The notes under the pieces were generated by a model that saw only the letters and a program-made list of their open reading frames with translations, made no database searches and was not told the DNA's origin. Positions 51,255 to 59,133 of a stretch of DNA of 64,000 bases are shown here, piece after piece. The translations under genes and the position numbers were made by a program. The DNA is from Aquariibacter sp964433315 (lineage in GTDB: Bacteria > Pseudomonadota > Gammaproteobacteria > Burkholderiales > Burkholderiaceae_C): contig CAYSQO010000001.1 in NCBI GenBank assembly GCA_964433315.1, positions 1 to 64,000 of the forward strand, given 5' to 3'. Position 1 is the stretch's first letter. Every line of letters starts with the position of its first letter.

Positions 51255-51806
51255 TCAACGCTCAGCCACGCGAGTACGTCGGCGTCGCATCGCCATGCCG
51301 ATGCGGTCCAGTTCGGTCTCGCCCAGCAGGCGTGCGGCCATGGGCAGCAGTTCGCCTTCTTCACGTCGGATGTGCGCCTCGTAGCGCTCAACGAAGGAAG
51401 AGACCAATGCGGCGTCGACGATGTGGCCAGTCGTCTCGCTGACGCTCAAGAGTTGAGGGCGCAGCGCGCCCCAGAGTTGCTCGAGCTTGCGGTGGTCGCC
51501 GCAAAGTGACGCGGTTAGTTCCCGAAGACACGCCGCGTCCGACCCTGCCATCGATTCCAACAGCGCCGGGAACAGATCGTGCTCCTCGTCTTCATGGTGG
51601 TGGCGTGCCGCTGAATCGAAGTAGCGCATGATGGCTCTGGCTGCTTCCTGCGCGTCACGGTCGGCGCCGTGACGCTGAAGGTGGGGCAACAGGCGCTGCA
51701 GGGTGGCGCACTGGTGCTGGACGCGACCGTGACAGGCTGCCAGCATCTCCAGCGGCACTTCGAAGCCAACAGCGGGTGCGCTGTGGCCTGGGATGGCGTG
51801 GGTCAT
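51255..51806 (-). CDS. Hemerythrin domain protein
   Basis: A 183-residue protein with a hemerythrin-like four-helix bundle. Likely iron ligands are in CHGRVQHQCATL, ARHHHEDEEHDLFPALL, LCGDHRKLEQLW and YEAHIRREEGELLPMA. It differs from the YtfE-like pair at 32-34 kb and is closer to the single-domain hemerythrins that follow nsrR in denitrifiers. Expected to bind O2, NO or iron. It lies 37 bp after nsrR in the same direction, so it is presumably under NsrR control. Confidence 0.78.
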   Translation of the reverse strand: MTHAIPGHSAPAVGFEVPLEMLAACHGRVQHQCATLQRLLPHLQRHGADRDAQEAARAIMRYFDSAARHHHEDEEHDLFPALLESMAGSDAACLRELTASLCGDHRKLEQLWGALRPQLLSVSETTGHIVDAALVSSFVERYEAHIRREEGELLPMAARLLGETELDRIGMAMRRRRTRVAER

Positions 51807-51843
51807 CGAGTGGAGTCTCCGATCGGTCTTCGGTCTTCGGTCT

Positions 51844-52353
51844 TCACGCGCCGCCTCGGGGGCGGGCTACGCGGCTGGCCTCGGTCTGTCCTGTCCCCAG
51901 CGCGCGCCGGCGGCTGGCTGGTGGCGCGATCGTCCGGCTTCGGGGCAGGGTGGGGCCCTGTGTCATATCCGCCAGCGTGGCGCCGTCCAGGGCCTTGAAG
52001 TAGCCGGCCAGCGCATCGTCGAAAAGGTGCTTCAGCCGGCAGGCCGGCGATAGCGTGCACGCGTTGGTCGTGGAGTCGAAGCACTCCACCAGGCGAAAGT
52101 CGGTCTCGGTGGCCCGCACCACATCGCCGATGCGGATCTGATCGGGCTCTGCCCGCAGCCTCAGCCCGCCGCCGCGTCCGCGCGTGGTCTCGAGCAGGCC
52201 ACGGTGCGCCAGGTCGTTGACCACTTTCATCAGGTGATTCCGGGACAGCCCGTGCTGCTCGGCCAGTTCACCGATCGTGACCAGGCGGTCCCGATGTGCG
52301 GCGCAGTACATCAGCACCCGCAATGTGTAGTCCGTGTATTCGGAAAGGCGCAT
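51844..52353 (-). CDS. nsrR: Rrf2-family nitric oxide-sensing repressor NsrR
   Basis: A 169-residue Rrf2-family regulator. The winged helix-turn-helix is in residues 1-60 (LSEYTDYTLRVLMYCAA, then LAEQHGLSRNHLMKVVNDLA) and the wing in RGRGGGLRL. Three cysteines in ECFDSTTNACTLSPACRLK match the iron-sulphur ligands of NsrR. NO destroys the cluster and releases the operator. The last ~30 residues are a low-complexity extension. It is divergent from an NnrS gene; a palindromic operator candidate lies between, 8 bp from its start codon. Confidence 0.9.
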   Translation of the reverse strand: MRLSEYTDYTLRVLMYCAAHRDRLVTIGELAEQHGLSRNHLMKVVNDLAHRGLLETTRGRGGGLRLRAEPDQIRIGDVVRATETDFRLVECFDSTTNACTLSPACRLKHLFDDALAGYFKALDGATLADMTQGPTLPRSRTIAPPASRRRALGTGQTEASRVARPRGGA

Positions 52354-52360
52354 GGGACCT

Positions 52361-52391
52361 CTTAAAGATGCATGCAGTGTATTGCTTTAAG
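52361..52391. promoter_or_regulatory. Candidate NsrR operator between nsrR and nnrS
   Basis: CTTAAAGATGCATGCAGTG continues into TATTGCTTTAAG: arms CTTAAAG/CTTTAAG enclose an AAGATGCAT element, the NsrR half-site form. A second similar element, AACATGCATACACC, lies at about 52405. Position between the divergent genes fits autoregulation and control of nnrS. Confidence 0.6.
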
Positions 52392-52469
52392 GGCCGGATG
52401 TCATTAACATGCATACACCATACAGCTTTCTTTTCGGCTTCGTCGCTTCCCCGAAGCCAGGTCTCCATC

Positions 52470-53708
52470 ATGAAGAGCCCGTCAAGCGCCATTCCTCTCG
52501 TCCCGCAGGCCGGCGTGCCGAGCGCTGACGCCAGGGCGCCGAGCATGGAGTTCCCGCTGCCTGGCTGGCCGCTGTTCCGGCTGGGCTTCCGTCCGTTCTA
52601 CCTCGGCGCGGCGGCCTTCGCGGCGCTCGCGGTGCCGTACTGGGTCGCAGCCCTTCTGGGCGTGGCGGCGTTGCCGGCGACGATGCCCCCGCTGTTGTGG
52701 CACGCCCACGAGATGCTGTTCGGCTTTGCGGTCGCGGTGATCGTGGGTTTCCTGCTGACGGCCGGAAAGGCCTGGACCGGTCTGTCCACGCCGCGCGGCG
52801 CCACCCTGGCCGTGATGGCGGCAATCTGGCTGGCGGCGCGGCTGGCAGCGCTTGGTGCGCCGTACGCCGTGTACGCGTTGCTCGATGCCCTGTTGCTGCC
52901 TTGGGTGGCCGGGGTGTTGCTGCGGGTGCTCTGGAAGTCGGGGAACCGCCGCAATCTCCCGTTGGGTGCCGTGGTCGTGCTGCTGGCGTCCTCCAACCTC
53001 GCGTTTCATGCGGCGACGCTGGGATGGTTCAGCATCGACCCCCTGCGCGCGCTGCACGCTGGCCTCGCTTTGATCGTGATGATCGAGTGCGTGATCGCCG
53101 GGCGCGTCATCCCGGCCTTCACGATGTCGGCACTGCCGGGTCGGCAACTCCAGACGCCGCCTTGGCTCGAGCGTGCTGCGCTGGCCACGACCGCGTTGTC
53201 GCTGGCAGCCTGGGTGCTGTTGCCCGTCAACCCGATCACGGCTGCAGGCCTCAGCTTGGCGGCTCTGCTGCACACATTGCGGCTGTGGCACTGGCAGCCC
53301 TGGCGCACGAAGGCGCGGCCCATCCTGTGGGTGCTGCATATGGCCTACGCCTGGCTGCCCTTGGGCTTCGCGCTGCTCGCAGCCGCTCAAATGGGCTTCG
53401 TGTCGACTTCTGCCGGCATCCATGCCCTTGCCGTCGGCGCCACGGCTGGACTCATCGTTGGCATGATCACCCGGACCGCGCGCGGCCATACCGGCCGGCC
53501 GCTGAAGGCGTCACGGCTGGAAGTGACGGCCTATCTGCTGGTCCTGGCTGCAGCCGTGGTCCGCGTGGCCCTGCCGCTGCTCGCACCGGCACTCACGGCC
53601 GACGCGCTGATCGTGGCGGCAGTCGCCTGGTCACTGGCGTTCACCCTCTACCTTTGGCGCTTCGGCCCTTGGCTGATGGCCAGCCGGCTGGACGGCAAGG
53701 ATGGATGA
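52470..53708 (+). CDS. nnrS: NnrS family haem-copper membrane protein
   Basis: A 412-residue integral membrane protein with about 12 helices and strong NnrS signatures: FRLGFRPFYLGAAAFAALAV, PPLLWHAHEMLFGFAVAVIVGFLLTA, GRVIPAFTM and a His-containing MITRTARGHTGRPL. NnrS is associated with NO metabolism in denitrifiers. The ATG at 52470 leaves a ~50-residue soluble N-terminus. It is the first gene to the right of the NsrR operator and is followed by DUF2249, a ferredoxin and CcoG. Confidence 0.9.
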   Translation: MKSPSSAIPLVPQAGVPSADARAPSMEFPLPGWPLFRLGFRPFYLGAAAFAALAVPYWVAALLGVAALPATMPPLLWHAHEMLFGFAVAVIVGFLLTAGKAWTGLSTPRGATLAVMAAIWLAARLAALGAPYAVYALLDALLLPWVAGVLLRVLWKSGNRRNLPLGAVVVLLASSNLAFHAATLGWFSIDPLRALHAGLALIVMIECVIAGRVIPAFTMSALPGRQLQTPPWLERAALATTALSLAAWVLLPVNPITAAGLSLAALLHTLRLWHWQPWRTKARPILWVLHMAYAWLPLGFALLAAAQMGFVSTSAGIHALAVGATAGLIVGMITRTARGHTGRPLKASRLEVTAYLLVLAAAVVRVALPLLAPALTADALIVAAVAWSLAFTLYLWRFGPWLMASRLDGKDG

Positions 53709-53824
53709 CGCGACGCAGCGCGCTGACTCCTCGGCAAGCCGATCGCACCCTGAGGTTCTTCAACGCATCTCCAAGACGCGGCTGCGCTCGCGGTGATGCC
53801 CAACTTCCCCCCTGAAAGGCCCCA

Positions 53825-54139
53825 ATGACTGCCACCCTGATCCAACCGACCCATGTGCTCGATCTGCGGACCATCCCGCCCCGCGAGCGCCACCCGCTGA
53901 TCTTCGGCCGCTTCGACAGCCTGGCCGTCGGGCAGGCGCTGCAGCTGGTCAACGACCACAACCCGCAACCCTTGCACTACCAGTTCGATGACCGTTCCTA
54001 CGGGCAGTTCGAGTGGACGGTGCTGGAGGCCGGCCCGTCGGTCTGGCGCATCCAGATCGCCCGCACCGCGGACGCCGCCAACGCGCAACCCATTGCGCGC
54101 GGCGATTCCTGCTGCTCGGGCGGCGCCTGCTGCGGCTGA
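53825..54139 (+). CDS. DUF2249 family protein
   Basis: A 104-residue protein. VLDLRTIPPRERHPLIFGRF and ALQLVNDHNPQPLHYQF are typical of DUF2249, a TusA-like small alpha/beta fold often encoded beside NO-related genes. It ends in a Cys-rich tail, CCSGGACCG, unusual for the family and possibly metal-binding. GAAAGGCC precedes the ATG. Role unknown; location suggests a part in nitrosative stress or sulphur/metal trafficking. Confidence 0.8.
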   Translation: MTATLIQPTHVLDLRTIPPRERHPLIFGRFDSLAVGQALQLVNDHNPQPLHYQFDDRSYGQFEWTVLEAGPSVWRIQIARTADAANAQPIARGDSCCSGGACCG

Positions 54140-54157
54140 CCCCGGGCGTCGTGCGCG

Positions 54158-54481
54158 ATGACCTTCGTCGTCACCGAGGCCTGCATCCGGTGCAAGTACA
54201 CCGATTGCGTCGACGTCTGTCCGGTCGATGCATTCCGGGAGGGGCCGAACTTCCTGGTCATCGACCCGGACGAGTGCATCGACTGCGCCGTCTGCGTGCC
54301 CGAGTGCCCGGTGAATGCGATCTATGGCGAGGAAGACGTGCCCGCCGATCAACAGCACTTCACGTCGCTGAACGCCGAGCTCTCCCGGGACTGGAAGCCC
54401 ATCACGAAGACCAAGCTGGCACTGCCCGATGCCGAGGAATGGAGCCGGATCGAGCGCAAGCTCGACCAGCTGAAGCGATGA
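54158..54481 (+). CDS. fdxA: 7Fe/8Fe-type ferredoxin FdxA
   Basis: A 107-residue ferredoxin. Two cluster motifs are seen: EACIRCKYTDCVDVCPVDAF at the N-terminus and ECIDCAVCVPECPVNAIY in the middle, with the long C-terminal tail typical of the Azotobacter FdI/FdxA group ([3Fe-4S] plus [4Fe-4S]). It transfers low-potential electrons in the cytoplasm. It starts 18 bp after the DUF2249 gene and likely shares its transcript; CcoG, which needs electrons for copper reduction, follows. Confidence 0.88.
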   Translation: MTFVVTEACIRCKYTDCVDVCPVDAFREGPNFLVIDPDECIDCAVCVPECPVNAIYGEEDVPADQQHFTSLNAELSRDWKPITKTKLALPDAEEWSRIERKLDQLKR

Positions 54482-54527
54482 CTCGCGCCTCGACCTTGTA
54501 CCGCCGGAATCCGCGCGAGCGCTGAGC

Positions 54528-55994
54528 ATGTCCAAGCCTGCGAAGGTTATCCCCATCATGTCAGCAAGCGCTGAAGTGGAGGACAGCGCTCAGTTCGTCT
54601 CGATGTACCAGAAGCAACCGACGATCTACCCGCGGGCGGTGAAGGGTTGGTTTGCGAACTGGCGCTGGGTGTTCGTGTGGCTGACGCAGCTGCTGTTCTA
54701 TGGGTTGCCTTGGCTGCAGTGGAGTGGCCGGCAGGCCGTGCTGTTCGACCTAGATGCCCAGCGTTTCTACATCTTCGGCCTGCTGCTCTATCCGCAGGAC
54801 CTGATCTTCCTGGCGGCACTCCTGGTGCTGTCCGCCTTGGCGCTGTTCTTCTTCACCGCCGTGGCCGGCCGCCTGTGGTGCGGCTACACCTGTCCGCAGA
54901 CGGTCTACACCGAGATCTTCATGTGGGCCGAGCGGAAGATCGAGGGCGACCGGGTCGCCCGCATGCGCCTGGACCAGCAACCGTGGCGGTGGAACAAGAT
55001 CTGGCGCAAGGGCGCCAAGCACTCGGCGTGGCTGTCGATCGCCTTGTTCACGGGGTTCAGCTTCGTCGGCTACTTCACGCCGATCCGCGAGCTCGCAACG
55101 GACCTGGCGAGTTGGAACCTGTCGGGATGGAACGCGTTCTGGGTCCTGTTCTACGGCGCTGCCACGTACGGCAACGCGGGCTTCCTGCGCGAGCAGATGT
55201 GCAAGTACATGTGCCCTTACGCGCGTTTCCAGAGTGCATTGATCGACAAGGACTCGCTGATCATCACCTACGACGCGAAGCGAGGCGACCCGCGCGGATC
55301 GCGCTCGCGCAAGGCGGACTCGGCCGCTCACGGACTTGGTGATTGCATCGACTGCACGCTGTGCGTGCAGGTGTGTCCCACCGGCATCGACATCCGCAAC
55401 GGGCTGCAGAACGAATGCATCGGCTGCGCGGCCTGCATCGACGTCTGCGACGACGTGATGGACAAGATGGGCTACGCCAAGGGGCTGATCCGCTACTCCA
55501 CCGAAAACGGTGTCGTGAACGGCTGGACGCGGCTGCAGATGTTCAAACGCGCGCTGCGGCCGCGTGTGCTGGTCTACGGGGCCATGCTCTCCGCGGCTAG
55601 CATTGCCTTCGCGGCCAGCGTGGCGATGCGCAGCCCGTTCAAATTCGATGTGGTCAAGGACCGCGGCGCGTTGGCGCGTGTGGTGGAGGAGGGATCGGTT
55701 GAGAACGTCTACCGCATCCAGATCATGAATCGCATGGAGGCCCCGCAGACCTACCGGGTGGCCGCCTCCGGGGTCGATGGCTTGGAGATCCTGGCAACGC
55801 CAGCCAGCGCCGGCCCGGCTGCCGTGGCGTCGATGTCGGTGAGCCTGCGCCTGCCCTTCGCCGTGGCACAAGGGCTCGCGGGCCGGTCGGTGCCCGTGAT
55901 GTTCGAGGTCACGGTCGTGGAGCCCACCTCCGGCAACAGAGCAGACCGATCGGCCCTCCAGTTCGAGAAGTCGACGTTCTTTGTTCCGCGCTGA
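54528..55994 (+). CDS. ccoG: Cytochrome oxidase accessory protein CcoG (RdxA/FixG)
   Basis: A 488-residue membrane protein with five to six helices, a polyferredoxin core and a C-terminal FixG Ig-like domain. RLWCGYTCPQTVYTEIFMWA carries the membrane Cys-x3-Cys-Pro pair; CIDCTLCVQVCPTGIDIRNG and CIGCAACIDVCDDVMDKMGY bind two [4Fe-4S] clusters. CcoG reduces copper for assembly of cbb3-type oxidase. No ccoNOQP genes are present in the window; the NO-stress setting suggests it is also used for copper enzymes in denitrification, which is inference. The ATG at 54558 is an alternative start. Confidence 0.9.
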   Translation: MSKPAKVIPIMSASAEVEDSAQFVSMYQKQPTIYPRAVKGWFANWRWVFVWLTQLLFYGLPWLQWSGRQAVLFDLDAQRFYIFGLLLYPQDLIFLAALLVLSALALFFFTAVAGRLWCGYTCPQTVYTEIFMWAERKIEGDRVARMRLDQQPWRWNKIWRKGAKHSAWLSIALFTGFSFVGYFTPIRELATDLASWNLSGWNAFWVLFYGAATYGNAGFLREQMCKYMCPYARFQSALIDKDSLIITYDAKRGDPRGSRSRKADSAAHGLGDCIDCTLCVQVCPTGIDIRNGLQNECIGCAACIDVCDDVMDKMGYAKGLIRYSTENGVVNGWTRLQMFKRALRPRVLVYGAMLSAASIAFAASVAMRSPFKFDVVKDRGALARVVEEGSVENVYRIQIMNRMEAPQTYRVAASGVDGLEILATPASAGPAAVASMSVSLRLPFAVAQGLAGRSVPVMFEVTVVEPTSGNRADRSALQFEKSTFFVPR

Positions 55995-56061
55995 GCCGCG
56001 ACGAAAGGGGCCGCGATGGCTGTGGGAATCTTGCGCACCCCACGTTGGCATCTGCCGTTGT

Positions 56062-56370
56062 TCAACCCGTGCTCCAGGCGCGAGGACGCTTCATGCCCGC
56101 AATCCTGCAGGCCTGGGCCACGTAGCCATATGGAAAGAGCTCGAACATTCGCTGCCTGCCCCTGGTCTGGTAGCGCTGCTCGAGACGCCGCATGGCATGG
56201 CGGGCGTCCGGCGTCACCTGGTGTTCCTGGTACCAGTCGCGCATGAACCGGATCACGAACCAGTGGTCGTCGTCGAGACTCAGGTTCAGCAAATGGGCCT
56301 GCTGGGCGGCCCATTCCTCGGTCCATTGGTCTGGATCGAGCAGATACCCTTCATCGTCCACAGTCGGCAT
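56062..56370 (-). CDS. Second DsrC/TusE-family protein with altered C-terminal cysteine
   Basis: A 102-residue paralogue of the protein at 50865-51176. The starts differ (DDEGYLLDPDQWTEEWAAQQ) but the end is the same: FPYGYVAQACRIAGMKRPRA, then WSTG. CysB (C88) is kept and the CysA position is W99. Conservation of the change in both copies argues that it is functional. It stands alone behind a palindromic operator at 56391-56409, converging with ccoG. Confidence 0.8.
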   Translation of the reverse strand: MPTVDDEGYLLDPDQWTEEWAAQQAHLLNLSLDDDHWFVIRFMRDWYQEHQVTPDARHAMRRLEQRYQTRGRQRMFELFPYGYVAQACRIAGMKRPRAWSTG

Positions 56371-56390
56371 GGCTGATCCAAAGCGAAGCG

Positions 56391-56409
56391 GGATGTATAA
56401 GATACATCC
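56391..56409. promoter_or_regulatory. Perfect palindrome upstream of the second DsrC-like gene
   Basis: GGATGTAT-AAG-ATACATCC: eight-bp perfect arms, 20 bp before the start codon. The GATGTAT/ATACATC core resembles NsrR half-sites (AAGATGYATTT), though the spacer is 3 bp rather than the canonical 5. An AT-rich stretch (TTGTATATGTTTTGG) follows and could contain the promoter. Confidence 0.55.
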
Positions 56410-56500
56410 TTTGTATATGTTTTGGAATGGGGTGTCTGGTCAGGTCATCGGACGAGCTTTTCGCCAAGCTCAGACCCGACCCCAATGCCGTTGACGTACT

Positions 56501-56950
56501 TCATTTCTGAATTGCCTCATGTCTTGGCGCGAATACCGCATGGCTTTCACTGGCCGTGGCGACGAGCTTGTCGGCGAGGTACACCTTGGACTCCTGGTTG
56601 GCCACCGTCCTGCCACGATTCAAGGGTTCGGCGATACAGACGAGCTGTCCTGAAGCGACGGGCTTGAAGTAGTTGATCTTGATCTCGATAGTGGCGCAGA
56701 TCTGGCCATCACCCAGCGTCGGGTACAGGGCCGCTCCCATGCCCGTATCGGCCAGAGCAAACACCACCGCGCCATGCACGACGCCGTGTGGATTGAGGTG
56801 ATCCGAGTTGACGACGAGGCTCACTCGGCTGTGGTCAGCCCGACGCTCGTCTTCAGACAGGGAGATCAACTCGGCGAAGCGATGCGATGCGACATGAGAT
56901 TTGCACTCCTGAGCATTGGAGGGACATTCCCGCTGCGATGTGCAAGGCAA
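56501..56950 (-). CDS. PaaI-type hotdog-fold thioesterase
   Basis: A ~149-residue hotdog-fold protein: NSDHLNPHGVVHGAVVFALADTGMG contains the PaaI/YiiD-like HG-x-V-HG helix region, and INYFKPVASGQLVCIAEPLN the second strand set. PaaI-family enzymes hydrolyse acyl-CoA thioesters. The N-terminus is uncertain: the frame begins at a TTG (56950) with no clear ribosome site, and no ATG follows before the conserved part. It lies 39 bp after the LpxR-like gene and may share its transcript. Confidence 0.7.
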   Translation of the reverse strand: MPCTSQRECPSNAQECKSHVASHRFAELISLSEDERRADHSRVSLVVNSDHLNPHGVVHGAVVFALADTGMGAALYPTLGDGQICATIEIKINYFKPVASGQLVCIAEPLNRGRTVANQESKVYLADKLVATASESHAVFAPRHEAIQK

Positions 56951-56989
56951 GGCCGCGCCAGAATGGGCACGCGGGCCCGAGTGTTGCCG

Positions 56990-58195
56990 TCAGAATTCGA
57001 TGCTGGCTGCGACCGAGCCGTACGAATGCCGCGATGTTTGCTGCTCGAACTCGCGCGTTCGCCAGACGCGCATCCATGCTAGTTTGACTCCCCGCCCAGC
57101 GATCGGCAACTGGGTGCTGAGCCCCAGCGACGCCTGCGCGACCCAGGGCCTGCGGGAGACGCGGTGGCTGGACCGGAGCAGGTTTCCGTCAAGAGAGAAG
57201 TCATGCGCGACGGCTTTCACTTCGAGGGTGGTGAAGAGATGAATCCCGGCCTTCAATCCTCGGTCCGGTGGGCCCGCATCGGCCAGTCGAGCCGTGGGAG
57301 CCGACGACGATGGCGGACGGTTCTCTGCACCGGGGCGTATCGGGTAGGTTCCAAAGTCATTCGGGATGTTCCAGCCCACGCGCCCTTCTACGGACAGCGC
57401 CGCCGACGTCTCGATGTTGCCGACACGCAGCCCGAAGGAACGGATCGCGTCGGCCGTGAGCCCAGGCGTGATCACCGCGAGACTGCGATGCTGCTTGAAC
57501 TTGCGGTCCATCGCCATCTGGAGGGCGGGCTCGTTCCTGATTTGATGGTCCCATCCGAGGAACCGGCTTGCACCGATCGCATCGTGGACGAGGTTTTGTG
57601 CCTGTCGCGCCAGCGACCAAGGTCCGATGACACCCAGCGTGATTTCACGGGTATCGAGGGTGTCGGTCGACGTGGGTTCGTCAACAGAGCGGCGATTCCA
57701 TGACATGCCGACATAGAGCAAGCCTGCATAGGGCCGATCGTTGTCGATGAGGTCTACGCGCTGCGGGTCAGCCGGGGTGTACATGGACTGTCCGAACTTC
57801 ACGACGACGTTCTGGCCGCCCGGCGGATGGTCGGCGTTTGCCCAGAACCCAGGATCCAGCCACTTGATCAGGCTGGCATGCCAACGCACAGCCGACGGCA
57901 AACACTCCGGACGGACGGTTTCCGCGATGTCCCGGGAGATGCCCAACAGCGCGACGCCGTTGGTGTAGCTCTGGTCGGTGCCCACGAACAGGTCGTTCTC
58001 CAGGCGGACCGTGACGCCTCGGAAGGTGATCCTGTCCTCGGTCGCGCAGGTGTTGGATGAACGGTCGGTTTGCCGCGCGCGGTCAGCCTGGATGGACTCG
58101 GCGGCGCCTGCGGCACTCCAGAGCCCCCAGGCCACCAGGACACAGGGCCACCTGCCCGGCCCGTGTCGCCTTCGTGTGTTCAGGAGGCCTCTCAT
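56990..58195 (-). CDS. LpxR-like lipid A 3'-O-deacylase (DUF2219)
   Basis: A 401-residue outer-membrane beta-barrel protein. A signal peptide-like N-terminus (WPCVLVAWGLWSAAGAAES) precedes ENDLFVGTDQSYTNG, the active-site motif holding the Asn, Asp and Thr of LpxR. The catalytic His region is QAQNLVHDAIG, and the family motif NDRPYAGL is present. The chain ends in Phe, as outer-membrane proteins do. LpxR removes the 3'-acyloxyacyl chain from lipid A in a calcium-dependent way. Its ATG overlaps the stop of the broken LOG gene. Confidence 0.85.
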   Translation of the reverse strand: MRGLLNTRRRHGPGRWPCVLVAWGLWSAAGAAESIQADRARQTDRSSNTCATEDRITFRGVTVRLENDLFVGTDQSYTNGVALLGISRDIAETVRPECLPSAVRWHASLIKWLDPGFWANADHPPGGQNVVVKFGQSMYTPADPQRVDLIDNDRPYAGLLYVGMSWNRRSVDEPTSTDTLDTREITLGVIGPWSLARQAQNLVHDAIGASRFLGWDHQIRNEPALQMAMDRKFKQHRSLAVITPGLTADAIRSFGLRVGNIETSAALSVEGRVGWNIPNDFGTYPIRPGAENRPPSSSAPTARLADAGPPDRGLKAGIHLFTTLEVKAVAHDFSLDGNLLRSSHRVSRRPWVAQASLGLSTQLPIAGRGVKLAWMRVWRTREFEQQTSRHSYGSVAASIEF

Positions 58196-58580
58196 GTGGC
58201 ATCCGTCGTAGGTTCCGGTGGCTTGCCGCCGTAGAACGCATGCAGCCGCTCGACGATCTCCCCGGCCGTGTCGACGACAGAGAAGAGTTCCAGATCCTCT
58301 GCGTTGATGACACCTTCGCTGGCAAGGAACTCGAAGTCGACCGCCCGACGCCAGAACGCTGTTCCGACTAGCACGATCGGCAAACGGCGGACCTCTCCGG
58401 TCTGGACCAGCGTCAGGACCTCGAACAGTTCGTCCAGCGTCCCGAAACCGCCCGGAAAGGCCACCAGCGCCCGCGCCCGCAACAGGAAGTGCATCTTGCG
58501 CAGGCCGAGAAGTACTGGAAGTGCAAGCACAGTTCCGGGCTGATGAACGGGTTGCCTTCGTGCCCGGACCGAACGGTCAC
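58192..58580 (-). pseudogene. LOG-family (lysine decarboxylase-like) gene, 5'-truncated and frameshifted
   Basis: The main frame has the LOG motif region MHFLLRARALVAFPGGFGTL followed by DELFEVLTLVQTGEVRRLPI. Upstream, the matching part of the family (NPFISPELCLHFQYF) is in a different frame, so there is a frameshift near 58500-58512. The N-terminal Rossmann half is absent: the fragment begins right at the stop of the lipoprotein gene. LOG proteins release cytokinin bases or act as nucleotide phosphoribohydrolases; this copy cannot make a full product. Confidence 0.7.
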
Positions 58581-59041
58581 CAGCCCGCTGGAGCGAAGTA
58601 CTCGGGGTACTGCTGCAATGCCTTGCGAATCCGCTGCAGGCCTGCCGGCCGGGTTGCAGGTGAAGCCAGTTCATCGGCCCCCGTGCTCAGATCCGCAATC
58701 ATCACGTGCAGGACCGCATCGGCCTTCGGTTCAAGCTTGCAGTTGCTCACCATGAATGCGATCTGATCGCGCACGCCGTCGGCCAGGCGGCGTGCCGCTT
58801 CGTCGGATGGCGTGGACCCTTCGGGCACGGCAGCGGCGAGCTTGCGCACGCTGGACATGCCCAGTCGCAAGGGCGCATCCGTCGGCCACTTCTTGCCCTC
58901 GTTCAAGCTCAGGGCACCTTGTTGGCCAGCGTGATCGTGCCCGCCATGCAGGTGACTGCAAGCGGTCGAGCCCAGCGCGGCGGCGAGGACGGCGGCGCCG
59001 ACGTGCCAGCGTTGGCGAAGCAGTGAACGAACGAGCGACAT
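58577..59041 (-). CDS. Putative lipoprotein
   Basis: A 154-residue protein with a lipoprotein signal: Arg-containing N-terminus, hydrophobic GAAVLAAALGSTAC, lipobox ending at C28. The mature start HLHGGHDHAG is His-rich and may bind metal. The rest (PLRLGMSSVRKLAAAVPEG through LADGVRDQIAFMVSNCKLEP) resembles no family known to me, though the pattern suggests a small periplasmic helical domain. It is separated from the cytochrome b561 gene by 92 bp. Function unknown. Confidence 0.65.
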   Translation of the reverse strand: MSLVRSLLRQRWHVGAAVLAAALGSTACSHLHGGHDHAGQQGALSLNEGKKWPTDAPLRLGMSSVRKLAAAVPEGSTPSDEAARRLADGVRDQIAFMVSNCKLEPKADAVLHVMIADLSTGADELASPATRPAGLQRIRKALQQYPEYFAPAGW

Positions 59042-59133
59042 GATGTTTCCTTGTGTTGTCGGTAGTCAGATGAAACGGCAGGGTTGTTGGCGGCACGCAG
59101 GTGGCGGCCTGTCGTCGCGCAAAGGACTTGGGC

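Noticed and set aside
51824..51844. Three tandem copies of CGGTCTT between nsrR and the hemerythrin gene
   Set aside because: A real 7-bp triple repeat, but it sits at the end of nsrR and before an ordinary ribosome site; too short to call a phase-variation tract without population data.
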